From contig NZ_CP015622.1 of NCBI RefSeq assembly GCF_001643015.1, positions 2,183,358 through 2,247,357 on the forward strand: a stretch of DNA of 64,000 bases, in the 5' to 3' direction. The position numbers and the translations under genes were made by a program. Positions 8,808 through 17,082 of the stretch are shown here, one piece after another; positions within the stretch are counted from its first letter, which is position 1, and each line of letters opens with the position of its first letter. Origin of the DNA: Corynebacterium crudilactis (GTDB lineage Bacteria > Actinomycetota > Actinomycetes > Mycobacteriales > Mycobacteriaceae). The notes beneath the pieces are model-generated. The model had not been told where the DNA came from and searched no databases. It saw only the letters and a list, made by a program, of their open reading frames with translations.

Positions 8808-9794
8808 TTAGTTAATCTTAACCAAGGTTCGGAGTCCCGGATGAGGTTGTGCAAATTCCTGTGGCAGGTCTTCCAAAGAAATCGGACCGCTGAGCAATTC
8901 TTCCCAAGGCAAGGACACAGCAGCTAAGAAATCAACAGCTTCTTGTAAATGCCGAGGTTCGTAATTGTGCACACCAGTGATCGTGCGCCAGCCACGAACT
9001 AGCCACTCTGGATCAATCCCAATATCACCTGCTGGGGCAACACTGCCTGCTAGCACAGCAGTTCCGCCGATGCCAAGTGTGGAAATCGCACTGCGTACTC
9101 CAGCTGAAACACCAGAAAACTCTAGGGAGATTTCTACTTCCCTCCCCTTTTTTAGGGGCTGGGCGCCCAAAGCAAGTGCTTGCGCCATGCGTTCCTCAGA
9201 TGGATCAAACGTAAACACGGTCCGTGCACCACGAGCAAGCGCAGCCGCCACAGCAACCAAACCGAGCATGCCTAATCCATTGACAAAGACATCGCGGCCA
9301 GTAATCTCTCCAGCTGCTTCCAATGTGGCCATCACCGTTGCCACCGAGCAACCAGCAATGGACGCAGCCTCATCAGAGACCTCTTCTGGAACCTCCACCA
9401 CAGTGACACCGGCTGGAAGCACAATGTGAGAAGCATATGTTCCAGACAATGCCCACGCACTGTCATATGATTCGTGCCCGACTTTCAGCACCTGCTCACA
9501 TTTCGCAGTGAGCCCGCGTTGGCAATTAACACACTGCCCACAAGTTGAGGTCACGCTAAAAACTATCCGCTTATCGACGCCCGGCCCTGCCACGATAGTT
9601 CCCACTCCTTCATGGCCGAGCACAGAGGGGCACGCCCCGGCGCGCCGTCCAGAGACCGTGTGCCGGTCGGAGCCGCACACTGCGGCTATGTGCATTTCAA
9701 CGAGGCGGTCGCCTTCATTAAGCTCTGGCGTAGAGATGGTGGTGAATTCGAATTCGGATCCACCAGCCCATTTTTGAATGTTGATCGAAGTCAC
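8808..9794 (-). CDS. Phosphonate-associated zinc alcohol dehydrogenase
   Basis: 328-aa medium-chain zinc dehydrogenase. Residues ~39-41 CGS with GHEG (about 61-64) form the catalytic zinc site; CGQC-x2-C-x7-C at about 84-98 is the four-Cys structural zinc loop; NGLGMLGLVAVAAA (about 166-179) is the nucleotide-binding turn. Context and overall form fit the 'phosphonate catabolism associated alcohol dehydrogenase' family. It is last in the minus-strand phnD-C-E-hydrolase operon, starting 12 bp after the hydrolase stop. A likely job is handling the aldehyde or alcohol released after C-P cleavage, such as acetaldehyde, but no substrate is proved for the family. Confidence 0.8.
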   Translation of the reverse strand: MTSINIQKWAGGSEFEFTTISTPELNEGDRLVEMHIAAVCGSDRHTVSGRRAGACPSVLGHEGVGTIVAGPGVDKRIVFSVTSTCGQCVNCQRGLTAKCEQVLKVGHESYDSAWALSGTYASHIVLPAGVTVVEVPEEVSDEAASIAGCSVATVMATLEAAGEITGRDVFVNGLGMLGLVAVAAALARGARTVFTFDPSEERMAQALALGAQPLKKGREVEISLEFSGVSAGVRSAISTLGIGGTAVLAGSVAPAGDIGIDPEWLVRGWRTITGVHNYEPRHLQEAVDFLAAVSLPWEELLSGPISLEDLPQEFAQPHPGLRTLVKIN

Positions 9795-9806
9795 GAGTTT
9801 TTATGC

Positions 9807-10475
9807 CTACTTGAGGATCAGCGCTGGAATAATCGCAACGGAATCAATGATGAAATCCGCGCCCTCTTTTTGGAAATCTTCTGTGGTCAAATGCCCGGTG
9901 AGTACACCGACGGAGGTAACTCCTGCAGCCAGAGCTGACTGAACATCGGCAGAGGTATCGCCGGAGCTGATTACTTTTGAGGTATCTTCCACTCCCAGGT
10001 CTGCCATTACTTTTTGGATAAGCAATGGTGCAGGGCGTCCCTGTTCTACTTCATCGCCTGCGGCAAAAGCATCAATGGTCTTGCCTACTTCCCAGCCCAT
10101 TGAGCTGAGGATAAGATCCGTGATCTCACGGGAAAAACCAGTGGTCAATGCAACTTTAACGCCGTTATCACGCAAGGTGGCTAGGGCTTCCTCGATGCCT
10201 TCCAAAGGCACAGGTGGGTTCTCGGTGTAGGTGCGTCGAAGTTCTTCGCGGAACCACGCCCACGCATGGTTGTGGATGTCTTCGGTACGGTCTACGCCAC
10301 CGATGTCCAGGAGCTTGCCAATCGCATAGTACTTTTCAGTGCCCATGAATGCTTGGAATTGCTCATCGGTGTATACCGCTCCTTCACGCTCTGTGGCTTG
10401 ACGCAATACGCGGTACACCTCATCGCGATCGTTCACGGTGGTACCAGCCATATCGAAGACTGCGAGTTCAAACAT
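9807..10475 (-). CDS. Phosphonatase-like HAD hydrolase (PhnX-like)
   Basis: 222 aa from the ATG at 10475, which has an AAGGAG site 7 nt upstream; the longer frame to 10598 runs into phnE and is not used. HAD motif I is DMAGTTV with the nucleophile D8 and Ala10, the D-x-A-G-T form typical of phosphonoacetaldehyde hydrolases rather than ordinary D-x-D phosphatases. The cap has MGTEK with K48, placed like the Schiff-base lysine of PhnX (MGLLK). LTTGFSRE and SSGDTSADVQSA are motifs II and III/IV. Predicted reaction: phosphonoacetaldehyde to acetaldehyde plus phosphate. It belongs to the PhnX-like family found beside phosphonate importers, so a related substrate remains possible. Confidence 0.8.
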   Translation of the reverse strand: MFELAVFDMAGTTVNDRDEVYRVLRQATEREGAVYTDEQFQAFMGTEKYYAIGKLLDIGGVDRTEDIHNHAWAWFREELRRTYTENPPVPLEGIEEALATLRDNGVKVALTTGFSREITDLILSSMGWEVGKTIDAFAAGDEVEQGRPAPLLIQKVMADLGVEDTSKVISSGDTSADVQSALAAGVTSVGVLTGHLTTEDFQKEGADFIIDSVAIIPALILK

Positions 10476-10557
10476 GTGGGTGCTCCTTGGAGAGAGAAAG
10501 AGGTGCTGCTTTTTGAAAATCCACCAAGCAGCGCAGGTAGAGGAAAAGAAAATTTGG

Positions 10558-12231
10558 TTAACGAACAACCTTGCGCAGCCACATAGACAGCGCTTCAACG
10601 ATAAGAACTACTGCGACCATCAGGATGAGAATCATCATGACAACATCGAATTGGTTAATGCGGGATGCATTGAGCAACAGGAAGCCAACGCCACCGGCAC
10701 CAACTACACCAAGCAGTGTTGCGGAGCGGATATTAGTGTCCAACAGATACATGGTGTGTGCCACGAAAGCTGGGGCGGCTTGTCGGACCGTTGCGGAGAA
10801 GAAAATCTGCATTTCACTAGCGCCAGCTGCACGAAGGGCGTCTTGAACCTTTGTGTCTGTTTCTTCCAAAGAATCGGCAACCAGCTTGGAGAGCAAGCCA
10901 ATGGCGCCTACAGAAAGCGCCAGCGTTCCGGCGACACCTCCCAATCCGGAGATAACCACAAAGATGATGGCCAAGATGAGCTCTGGGATTCCGCGGACAA
11001 CCACGATGATGACGCGGAAAGTCTGATAGACAAACTTATTTGCCACTACGTTTCTCGCCGCAAAAATACCGATCGGGATAGCGATAATGCCGCCGATTAA
11101 GGTTGCAGCAAGCGAGATCTGCAAGGTGATAACCAGCTGCTCAAGCAAATTGGTGAGGGACCCTCCAGTCGATGGAGGGAAAAACAGTGCCAAAGTCTTT
11201 GGCAGATTTAGCAGGCCATTCCAAAGATCCTTCAGAGACATATCTACGTGGATGAAAGATGCAATGGCAAGGACGATCACCAGGATGTATGCGCCGAAGC
11301 GTCGGAAGCGTTCAGTGCTCCACGGTGGAGTGAGTTTCAGATCATTGACGCCAGTTTCGCGGTTTTTGTTGAAGATTTGGTCAACCCAGGTACCGCCGGT
11401 GATGCCGCCACCAGCATTGCTCATCAGTACTGCACGAATAGAACCAGAAACCAATTCGATGACAATGCACAAAGCAAGCACGATGATTGCCAAGGCCATT
11501 CCGCGTTGGTAATCCAACACACGCAAAGAATCAGCGATAGCTAAACCAATACCACCAACGCCCACATAACCAAGCAGCACGGAGGTACGCAGGTTGATAT
11601 CAAAGCGGTGGAGTGCTGTCGCGATCAACTGTGGCATGAGAACTTGCGGGATCGAGGTCAAAATCTGCTGGGAACGAGTTCCACCTGCAGATTCGATAGA
11701 TTCCCGAGCCCCATCATCTAGTTCTTCAATGGCGTCGGCATACAGCTTGGCCACCATGCCGACAGAGTGAATACCCATGGCAATGATGCCAGCGGTTGCG
11801 CCCAACCCGAACATGCGCAGGAAGATAATGGCCAGCACCAGATCAGGGATTGCACGGCACAGCACAATAACTGCTCGAGAAGTCCACTGCATGCCCTTGC
11901 CTGTGGTGGTGTTTCGAGCTGCCAACAGTGCAGTTGGAACTGACAACACTACAGAGAGCATCGTGGCAAGAAAGACGATCGCTAGCGTTTCAAAAATAAG
12001 CGACAAGGTCTCGCCCAATGGAGGAAAATCCAAGGGGAACATCCGGCTGACAAAGTTAGATGCATTTTCGAAAGAGCTGATGATAGTGCCGAGGTTAATT
12101 CCCAAAGAATTAACCGACCAGATGCCACCGATTAGCAACAGCACGAGAACAACTCCCGCTGCCATGCTTTCAATCGAGGTCTTCTTTTTTATTGGCATTA
12201 CTGGGGTCTGTGTGGAAGTAACGATCCTCAT
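10558..12231 (-). CDS. phnE: Phosphonate ABC transporter permease, fused PhnE-PhnE
   Basis: 557 aa containing two complete permease domains in tandem, about residues 25-285 and 310-557. Each carries the coupling EAA loop: ESIESAGGTRSQQILTSIP in the first and DALRAAGASEMQIFFSATV in the second, each followed by a conserved YVGVGGIGL or VVGAGGVGFLL segment. Most PhnE proteins are single-domain (~270 aa) homodimers or two separate genes, so this is a fusion that builds the whole channel from one chain. The ATG overlaps the phnC stop by 4 bp. An 82-bp gap separates it from the downstream hydrolase. Confidence 0.9.
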   Translation of the reverse strand: MRIVTSTQTPVMPIKKKTSIESMAAGVVLVLLLIGGIWSVNSLGINLGTIISSFENASNFVSRMFPLDFPPLGETLSLIFETLAIVFLATMLSVVLSVPTALLAARNTTTGKGMQWTSRAVIVLCRAIPDLVLAIIFLRMFGLGATAGIIAMGIHSVGMVAKLYADAIEELDDGARESIESAGGTRSQQILTSIPQVLMPQLIATALHRFDINLRTSVLLGYVGVGGIGLAIADSLRVLDYQRGMALAIIVLALCIVIELVSGSIRAVLMSNAGGGITGGTWVDQIFNKNRETGVNDLKLTPPWSTERFRRFGAYILVIVLAIASFIHVDMSLKDLWNGLLNLPKTLALFFPPSTGGSLTNLLEQLVITLQISLAATLIGGIIAIPIGIFAARNVVANKFVYQTFRVIIVVVRGIPELILAIIFVVISGLGGVAGTLALSVGAIGLLSKLVADSLEETDTKVQDALRAAGASEMQIFFSATVRQAAPAFVAHTMYLLDTNIRSATLLGVVGAGGVGFLLLNASRINQFDVVMMILILMVAVVLIVEALSMWLRKVVR

Positions 12232-13070
12232 CTCGCTACTCCAGTTTCGCTCTTTTCTTCTTCATCCAAATCCATTCCAGAAACACTGGAGTAAATTTCA
12301 GATGCAGCTTCTGCAGTTAAACCTGCAGTTGGGCGATCCAACACAACTTTGCCACTGCGCAAACCAACAATTCGGTCTGCGAAATCAATGGAGAGCTGAA
12401 CCTGGTGCAAGGAACTGATCACGGTTAGGTTATCTTCTGCAGAAATCTGCCGAAGAAGGTTGATCACATCGAGTGCAGAAACTGGGTCTAGAGAAGCGAC
12501 GGGCTCGTCGGCAAGCAAAACCTTAGGGTGCTGCATCAGAGCGCGGGCGATGGCAACGCGCTGCTGCTGGCCGCCGGAAAGAGTATCAGCGCGCTGATAA
12601 GCGCGATCTGCCAGACCAACACGATCTAGCTTCTCCATAGCTTCCTTGCGGACAGACTTTGGATACATCATCAGCGAAATACGTGGGCCTTTAAGCGAAC
12701 CAAGCTGACCAGTGCACACATTTTCTAGTACTGACATCGGACCAACCAGGTTGAAATGCTGGAAGATAACGCCGATATCGCGGCGTAATTCGCGCATCCC
12801 CTTCTTGTTCAGGGAGCCAACATCTTGTCCAAGTACACGCACTCTGCCGGAGGTTGGAGAATGCAAGCCATTGAGATGGCGAAGGAGCGTTGATTTTCCC
12901 GATCCCGATAGTCCCAGCAAAACGGTGATCCCACCAGTTTTGAAACCGAGGTTTACATCATCGAGGCCGAGTACTCCGCCACCGAAATCTTTAGTGACAT
13001 GATCCATCTGTACTGCGTAGATATCGTCAAGTTCAGGTTGCATTGCTGGGGTGACATGAGCATTAGTCAT
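12228..13070 (-). CDS. phnC: Phosphonate ABC transporter ATPase
   Basis: 280-aa ABC ATPase energising the phosphonate importer. Walker A is GLSGSGKST (about 54-62), the Q-loop is in VIFQHFN, the signature is [15 protein letters not shown], Walker B is [13 protein letters not shown] and the H-loop is SSLHQ, a Ser-Ser variant common in PhnC. The gene is the second of the operon, 33 bp after phnD and overlapping phnE by 4 bp. The substrate class follows from PhnD and PhnE, as the ATPase alone is generic. Confidence 0.92.
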   Translation of the reverse strand: MTNAHVTPAMQPELDDIYAVQMDHVTKDFGGGVLGLDDVNLGFKTGGITVLLGLSGSGKSTLLRHLNGLHSPTSGRVRVLGQDVGSLNKKGMRELRRDIGVIFQHFNLVGPMSVLENVCTGQLGSLKGPRISLMMYPKSVRKEAMEKLDRVGLADRAYQRADTLSGGQQQRVAIARALMQHPKVLLADEPVASLDPVSALDVINLLRQISAEDNLTVISSLHQVQLSIDFADRIVGLRSGKVVLDRPTAGLTAEAASEIYSSVSGMDLDEEEKSETGVAR

Positions 13071-13103
13071 AAAAAATCTACTCCTTCTCCGTAGCCTCTG
13101 GGG

Positions 13104-14042
13104 TTACCCGATGTTGCGGCAAGCGTCGGCTTGAGTGACTTCACACAGATCACGGATGCCATCAAAATCAGAATCATCTACTGGCACGAAACCGTAGGTG
13201 ATCTCTTCTGGCAGGACGCAATCTTCTTCTGAGGAGCAGATTCCCGCTTCAACGAGAGCTGGGATATTTGCCTTGGTGCGTAGGATCTCGGTGATCTGAT
13301 CTGCGAGTTCTGGATCAAGGGTGTCGTGGTTGATGGAAATTGGATCTTCGGTGATTGGATCAGATTCCCAGATTTCCTTGAATGCGCCTGGCTCAATCTG
13401 TCCGGACTTTTCCAAAGTCATCAGCATGGTGTCGTGTGCAAATGCGACATCACAGGTGCCAGCATCAAGAGAGAGCAGGGATGCATCATGTCCACCGGAC
13501 AGGATCTGTTCTAGATCAGTGTCCATGTCGATATTGACATCCATCAGGCCTTTCATTGGAACCAGGTAGCCGGAGGTAGATGCAGCATCCACGAAGCAGA
13601 CGGTCTTGTCACGAGCTTCTTCGAGGCTGGTGATGTCAGAATCTGCGCGCACATATGCCAAAGAGGTGTAGGCCGGTGCGATATCTTTCTCATCAGTTGG
13701 AGAAGCTACTGCTTCCATGTTGATGCCAGAATCCTTGCCAATGACATAAGCAAACGGGCCAAAGGAAGCAACATCGATCTGGCCGGCACGCATGCCCTCG
13801 ATTACTGCTGCATAATCTGAAGCATTTTGAAAGACAACCTCTTTGCCAGTCTCCTGTGAGATCAGGTTGGTGATGTGTTCATAGGAGGTTTCCAGGGTGG
13901 CTGCTGATTCAGAAGGAACAGCAGCAAAAGTGATCTGGTCTTCACTGGAAGAGGAGCCACAAGCAGCAAGTAGCGGAGCTGCGATTGCGGTGATGCCTGC
14001 GATACGGGTGATGCGAGAGGTGAAGAGCGTTGTAAGCTTCAT
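13104..14042 (-). CDS. phnD: Phosphonate-binding lipoprotein PhnD
   Basis: 312-aa substrate-binding lipoprotein. The signal peptide ends in the lipobox LAAC (residues ~25-28), followed by a Ser-rich linker. The mature domain reads FAAVPSESAATLETSYEHI and then YAAVIEGMRAGQIDVASFGPFAYVIG, the phosphate/phosphonate-binding PhnD (SBP type) signature. It is the first gene of phnD-C-E-hydrolase-adh, so it would capture phosphonates on the outer membrane face and pass them to the PhnE fusion. The 390-bp upstream space holds a candidate operator and a hairpin-forming leader. Confidence 0.92.
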   Translation of the reverse strand: MKLTTLFTSRITRIAGITAIAAPLLAACGSSSSEDQITFAAVPSESAATLETSYEHITNLISQETGKEVVFQNASDYAAVIEGMRAGQIDVASFGPFAYVIGKDSGINMEAVASPTDEKDIAPAYTSLAYVRADSDITSLEEARDKTVCFVDAASTSGYLVPMKGLMDVNIDMDTDLEQILSGGHDASLLSLDAGTCDVAFAHDTMLMTLEKSGQIEPGAFKEIWESDPITEDPISINHDTLDPELADQITEILRTKANIPALVEAGICSSEEDCVLPEEITYGFVPVDDSDFDGIRDLCEVTQADACRNIG

Positions 14043-14153
14043 GGAATTTTTTGAGCCTTTCAGGCGGTATGAGATTTAAATTTTGGAGTTGTACCAGTAT
14101 TGACAAGTTGTGTTGAGACAGCATTAAGTCTGACGGGCACATCTGAGGATGAG

Positions 14154-14204
14154 AGGTTGGAAGCTACTGAATTTCACTGTGGAAGCCACGCAAATTTCCA
14201 ACCT
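14154..14204. other. Inverted repeat in the phnD 5' leader
   Basis: Nine-base arms 14154-14162 and 14196-14204 are exactly complementary around a 33-nt loop that itself holds a GTGG-AAG-CCAC hairpin (14179-14189). It lies between the candidate phnD operator and the phnD start, so it would fold in the mRNA leader. On the plus strand it is followed by a T-run, but no plus-strand gene ends here. An attenuator or stabilising leader is possible. The remainder of the 14043-14432 interval shows no supportable gene. Confidence 0.4.
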
Positions 14205-14229
14205 TTTTATTATGTAATACCTTTACAGT

Positions 14230-14245
14230 CTTGTCTATACAAGTT
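14230..14245. promoter_or_regulatory. Candidate GntR operator upstream of phnD
   Basis: CTTGTCTATACAAG (14230-14243) is a 14-bp palindrome with one mismatched pair, followed by TT. It contains TCTATACAA, a form of the TCTAKACAA word found once before each phosphonate transcription unit, and TACAAGTT, also found before each. HutC-type GntR proteins such as PhnF bind similar TMTAKACA palindromes. The proposed binder is the GntR protein encoded at 15801. Confidence 0.6.
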
Positions 14246-14432
14246 GGTAAAAGTTAATTAACTAGACACTTAATGTTCAACAATGCCTAACCAGTTCCTT
14301 CAGAAAATACCTAGTAGTGATACATTTCAGGGAAACTTGGCGTTCTCAAATGTTCATATGGAGTTAACAAGTTGAGCGAGGATACAGCCACAAGGAAGCA
14401 CCCCTACCTCCCGATGACCATCCTGCTCCCTC

Positions 14433-15539
14433 TTAAAAATCTCCCCGAATAATACGGTCAGCCAAGCCGAATGAGTAGGTCATGCCAATACCAGAGGCGA
14501 CAACTGCGACCGTCGTACGAGCATCAGGCTTTTCCAAAATGAGATCCGTTTTAACGCTATTTGCATAACGTCCCAGCCAGCGCTGCTTAATCACAGGCTT
14601 GCCAATTCCCAGATAATTGGTTGCCTTATCCAGAAGCAACTGCGCAATGCGCTCATCAATAAACGGTTCTGGAGACTTGGCATAAGCATGCGAATCTCCA
14701 ATAAGTAGTCCTTCAGGAATTCCTGTCACCATAAGGTTTGCAATGCATCCTGTAAGTTCAGGCTCCCGCACTGCAAGCTCAGCCCTGAGCGCCTCATGGC
14801 TCGGCAGGACAGAAAATCCTCCATACCGAGCCAAGGAAGTGCCCGTCAACATGGAGAAATCGGAAGAAAACCTCTCCGGACGCTCAATGAGCGACATGAC
14901 AAGCGTGCATACTTCCAATTCATGACGCTCTGCCATTTCAGGAAAGAGATCAACGAGCTCAAAGTTGGTGCACACCACTACTTCTTCAGCATTAAAGTCC
15001 CCCCGATTGGAGTAAACCGTTCCCTCAGCAACCTTGGTTACGTGGGTATTCCAGGTGAATTTCACCCCATTTCCTGCAAGCCAAGCAGCAATTTTAGGAG
15101 CAGCTTCGCGCGGATTAACCCGAAGATCACGAACCAGGTGAGCGCCACCAACAGCCCCAAGCTGCGGATTTCCAACTGCTTGAGAAGTTTGCTCAGCGTC
15201 AAGCATGACAACCTTGTCAGCACCGCGGTGAGCTGAAAATTCTTGGAGAATCTGCATTTCAACTTCAGTCACCGCAGGCACAAGGGTGCCAGATTCCGCC
15301 GCCCAGAGACCAACGGCCTGTGCCGCTTCAAGCCAACCTTCACGGGATTTCTCCATGAGAGACTGGACATCATCCGATTGACCTGTAAAACAAGCATGGC
15401 CAAAGTTTTGAATGGATGAGCCAACTGGGCGGTCTGCACGGTCAATTACATGTACGGAACGGCCTTCACAGTGGGCACGAAAAGCTGTTGCCAAACCAAT
15501 AATTCCGGCACCAACGACAATGAGATCTTTTGTGGACAT
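14433..15539 (-). CDS. FAD-dependent phosphonate amine oxidoreductase (PbfC/PbfD-like)
   Basis: 368-aa DAO/glycine-oxidase-fold flavoenzyme. The N-terminal dinucleotide motif is IVVGAGIIGLATAFRAHCEG (about 7-26) with the ribose Asp in VIDRAD; SSIQNFGHACFTGQ (about 42-55) is characteristic of the phosphonate-associated subgroup (TIGR03364-type). The C-terminal FAD motif is near VVASGIGMTYSFGLADRII. Members of this group oxidise N-methyl-aminoethylphosphonate, and some aminoethylphosphonate, to phosphonoacetaldehyde. It sits between phnD and the divergent GntR gene as its own unit with its own candidate operator. With no PhnW here, it is the likely entry enzyme, supplying the hydrolase. Exact substrate is inferred. 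Confidence 0.8.
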   Translation of the reverse strand: MSTKDLIVVGAGIIGLATAFRAHCEGRSVHVIDRADRPVGSSIQNFGHACFTGQSDDVQSLMEKSREGWLEAAQAVGLWAAESGTLVPAVTEVEMQILQEFSAHRGADKVVMLDAEQTSQAVGNPQLGAVGGAHLVRDLRVNPREAAPKIAAWLAGNGVKFTWNTHVTKVAEGTVYSNRGDFNAEEVVVCTNFELVDLFPEMAERHELEVCTLVMSLIERPERFSSDFSMLTGTSLARYGGFSVLPSHEALRAELAVREPELTGCIANLMVTGIPEGLLIGDSHAYAKSPEPFIDERIAQLLLDKATNYLGIGKPVIKQRWLGRYANSVKTDLILEKPDARTTVAVVASGIGMTYSFGLADRIIRGDF

Positions 15540-15557
15540 GAGGGGAATACTGCCAGA

Positions 15558-15593
15558 CTTATCTAGACAATCTAAAATTTATATATACAAGTT
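15558..15593. promoter_or_regulatory. Candidate GntR operator upstream of the FAD oxidoreductase
   Basis: CTTATCTAGACAAT (15558-15571) matches the phnD operator in its TCTAKACAA core (15562-15570), and TACAAGTT recurs at 15586-15593. Both lie within 55 bp upstream of the oxidoreductase start (15539). The arrangement suggests repression by the neighbouring HutC-type regulator. Confidence 0.55.
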
Positions 15594-15749
15594 AAAGAAT
15601 TGTTCACCTATTCTTCATTTCTCCACCAAAAGTGCACCTGTATTTCACTATTGCACGATGAATAAGGAACATATAGAAGGAGCAAAAACATCGGGAAAAA
15701 TTAGCCTGATACTTTACCTGTTTCTATGTATAGTGATGATACAAATATC

Positions 15750-15785
15750 TACAAGTTGTACTATTCAGCGTGAAAATCTAGACAA
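15750..15785. promoter_or_regulatory. Candidate autoregulatory operator upstream of phosphonate gntR
   Basis: TACAAGTT (15750-15757) and TCTAGACAA (15777-15785) occur together just before the regulator start at 15801, in the reverse order of the oxidoreductase site. The second word ends 15 bp before the ATG, where bound repressor would block transcription or initiation, as expected for autoregulation. Confidence 0.5.
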
Positions 15786-15800
15786 CCGTTCAGGAATATC

Positions 15801-16556
15801 ATGATTACCCCCATAAAACAGCACCATGAGATAATTGCCAATGAACTCAGGAAGGCAATCAGAGACCGCGAATTCAAAACCGGCGATCCTGTCCCTTCAG
15901 AAGCTGAGCTGTGTAAGCGTTTCCATACTTCACGAGGCCCCGTACGCCAAGCCATCGCTACCTTGCGCGCTGAAGGATTGCTGTCTTCTTCCAGAGGGCG
16001 TCGTACCGTTGTCTTAGATAATGTCCCTACGCAATCTTTCGACGGCGTGATTTCTTTTTCCCAATGGTGCAAGAATTCTGGCATTGAACCTGGTCAAATC
16101 ACCCAACATCTCACCCGCCATCCGGCAGATGCGAAATTAGCTGCGAGTCTAGAAATTGAACCTGGAGCTCCTGTGGTCTCGGTGTATCGCCTGCGGTTGA
16201 TGGATTCTGAACCTGTGATGGTCGAGCGGCTTAACTATCCATTAGAAGTCGGAAAGATCGTCTTGGCCTTCGATACAGATTCGGGTTCTATCTATCAAGA
16301 GCTCATCGATCAGGGCGTGGATATCAACAACGCGACCCGCACCATTGATGCCATTGCAGCTTCTGCCGAAGACGCCGAACTACTCAATATTCCAGAGGGC
16401 TCTCCCCTACTTCGGGTACGTCGACGTGCTTTTACTGTGGATGGCACGCCAATTGAATCATCCGAAGATTGCTATCTCCCATCCAAAGCCAGCTTCACGT
16501 TAAACACTGCGAGGGAACAACCAAGCCCACTGACAATGGTGCGTTCTGCCAGCTAA
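15801..16556 (+). CDS. GntR/HutC-family regulator of the phosphonate locus (PhnF-like)
   Basis: 251 aa with an N-terminal winged helix (about residues 8-75; FKTGDPVPSEAELCKRF and SRGPVRQAIATLRAEGLL are the family signature) and a C-terminal UTRA ligand domain (about 95-240; GAPVVSVYRLRLMDSEPVMVE). UTRA regulators usually release DNA when a pathway ligand binds, so a phosphonate or an intermediate is the likely effector. The gene is divergent from the FAD oxidoreductase and preceded by the shared operator words. Its stop overlaps the stop of the convergent membrane-protein gene. It marks the right edge of the phosphonate island. Confidence 0.85.
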   Translation: MITPIKQHHEIIANELRKAIRDREFKTGDPVPSEAELCKRFHTSRGPVRQAIATLRAEGLLSSSRGRRTVVLDNVPTQSFDGVISFSQWCKNSGIEPGQITQHLTRHPADAKLAASLEIEPGAPVVSVYRLRLMDSEPVMVERLNYPLEVGKIVLAFDTDSGSIYQELIDQGVDINNATRTIDAIAASAEDAELLNIPEGSPLLRVRRRAFTVDGTPIESSEDCYLPSKASFTLNTAREQPSPLTMVRSAS

Positions 16557-17071
16557 AGCCGACCCAACCGGTCCAGTTTAAGTTCAGGTTTTTGGCTCAA
16601 CAAGATCTCAGCAAGCTCAAAAGGCTGAGGTGTCGCACCACGTGGAAATGTCACTGTATAAGGGCGAATTGATAACACCCCGGTAGTTTCTACACGTTCT
16701 TCAATATGGCTGGGCAGCAATGCCACATGTGATCTCGATTTCTGATCTGACCACAATTGGACGGTATCTAATTCTGCAAAGGAAAAACTCACACCGCTGC
16801 GTGGAATCTGTACCTGATCGCCAATAATTAATACTGCTTTCCGACGGCGCCCCCACACCACGCACATCGCCAACACGGCGGCAACAATGCCGCAGCCCGG
16901 CAACGTAGCTGCCAGTGTATAAAGAGTGCGCATGGTATCTTCTGCATCTTGCATTGCAAGGAGAAATAACAGCAGAAAAGGCACGCAGATGAGAACAAAA
17001 AGGATGCACGTCATCATCGCTTTAGATCTCACTAGCGCCGGTATGCCGGTGCGCACTTTTACTACGCTCAT
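16553..17071 (-). CDS. Hypothetical membrane protein with two N-terminal helices
   Basis: 172 aa. Two hydrophobic helices, about residues 19-41 (MMTCILFVLICVPFLLLFLL) and 51-72, precede a cytosolic domain of beta character (VLIIGDQVQIPRSGVSFSFAELDTVQLW...), which resembles the PH-like modules of small actinobacterial membrane proteins. No catalytic motif is seen. It ends in a 4-bp stop-to-stop overlap with the phosphonate regulator and starts 11 bp after the auxin-carrier stop, so it probably ends the carrier/dehydrogenase transcript. Function unknown. Confidence 0.7.
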   Translation of the reverse strand: MSVVKVRTGIPALVRSKAMMTCILFVLICVPFLLLFLLAMQDAEDTMRTLYTLAATLPGCGIVAAVLAMCVVWGRRRKAVLIIGDQVQIPRSGVSFSFAELDTVQLWSDQKSRSHVALLPSHIEERVETTGVLSIRPYTVTFPRGATPQPFELAEILLSQKPELKLDRLGRL

Positions 17072-17082
17072 GAATACTAATG

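Noticed and set aside
10476..10598. 41-residue N-terminal extension of the phosphonatase-like protein
   Set aside because: It runs into the phnE 3' end, lacks a ribosome-binding site and is Cys/Phe-rich; ATG 10475 has AAGGAG and begins directly at HAD motif I.
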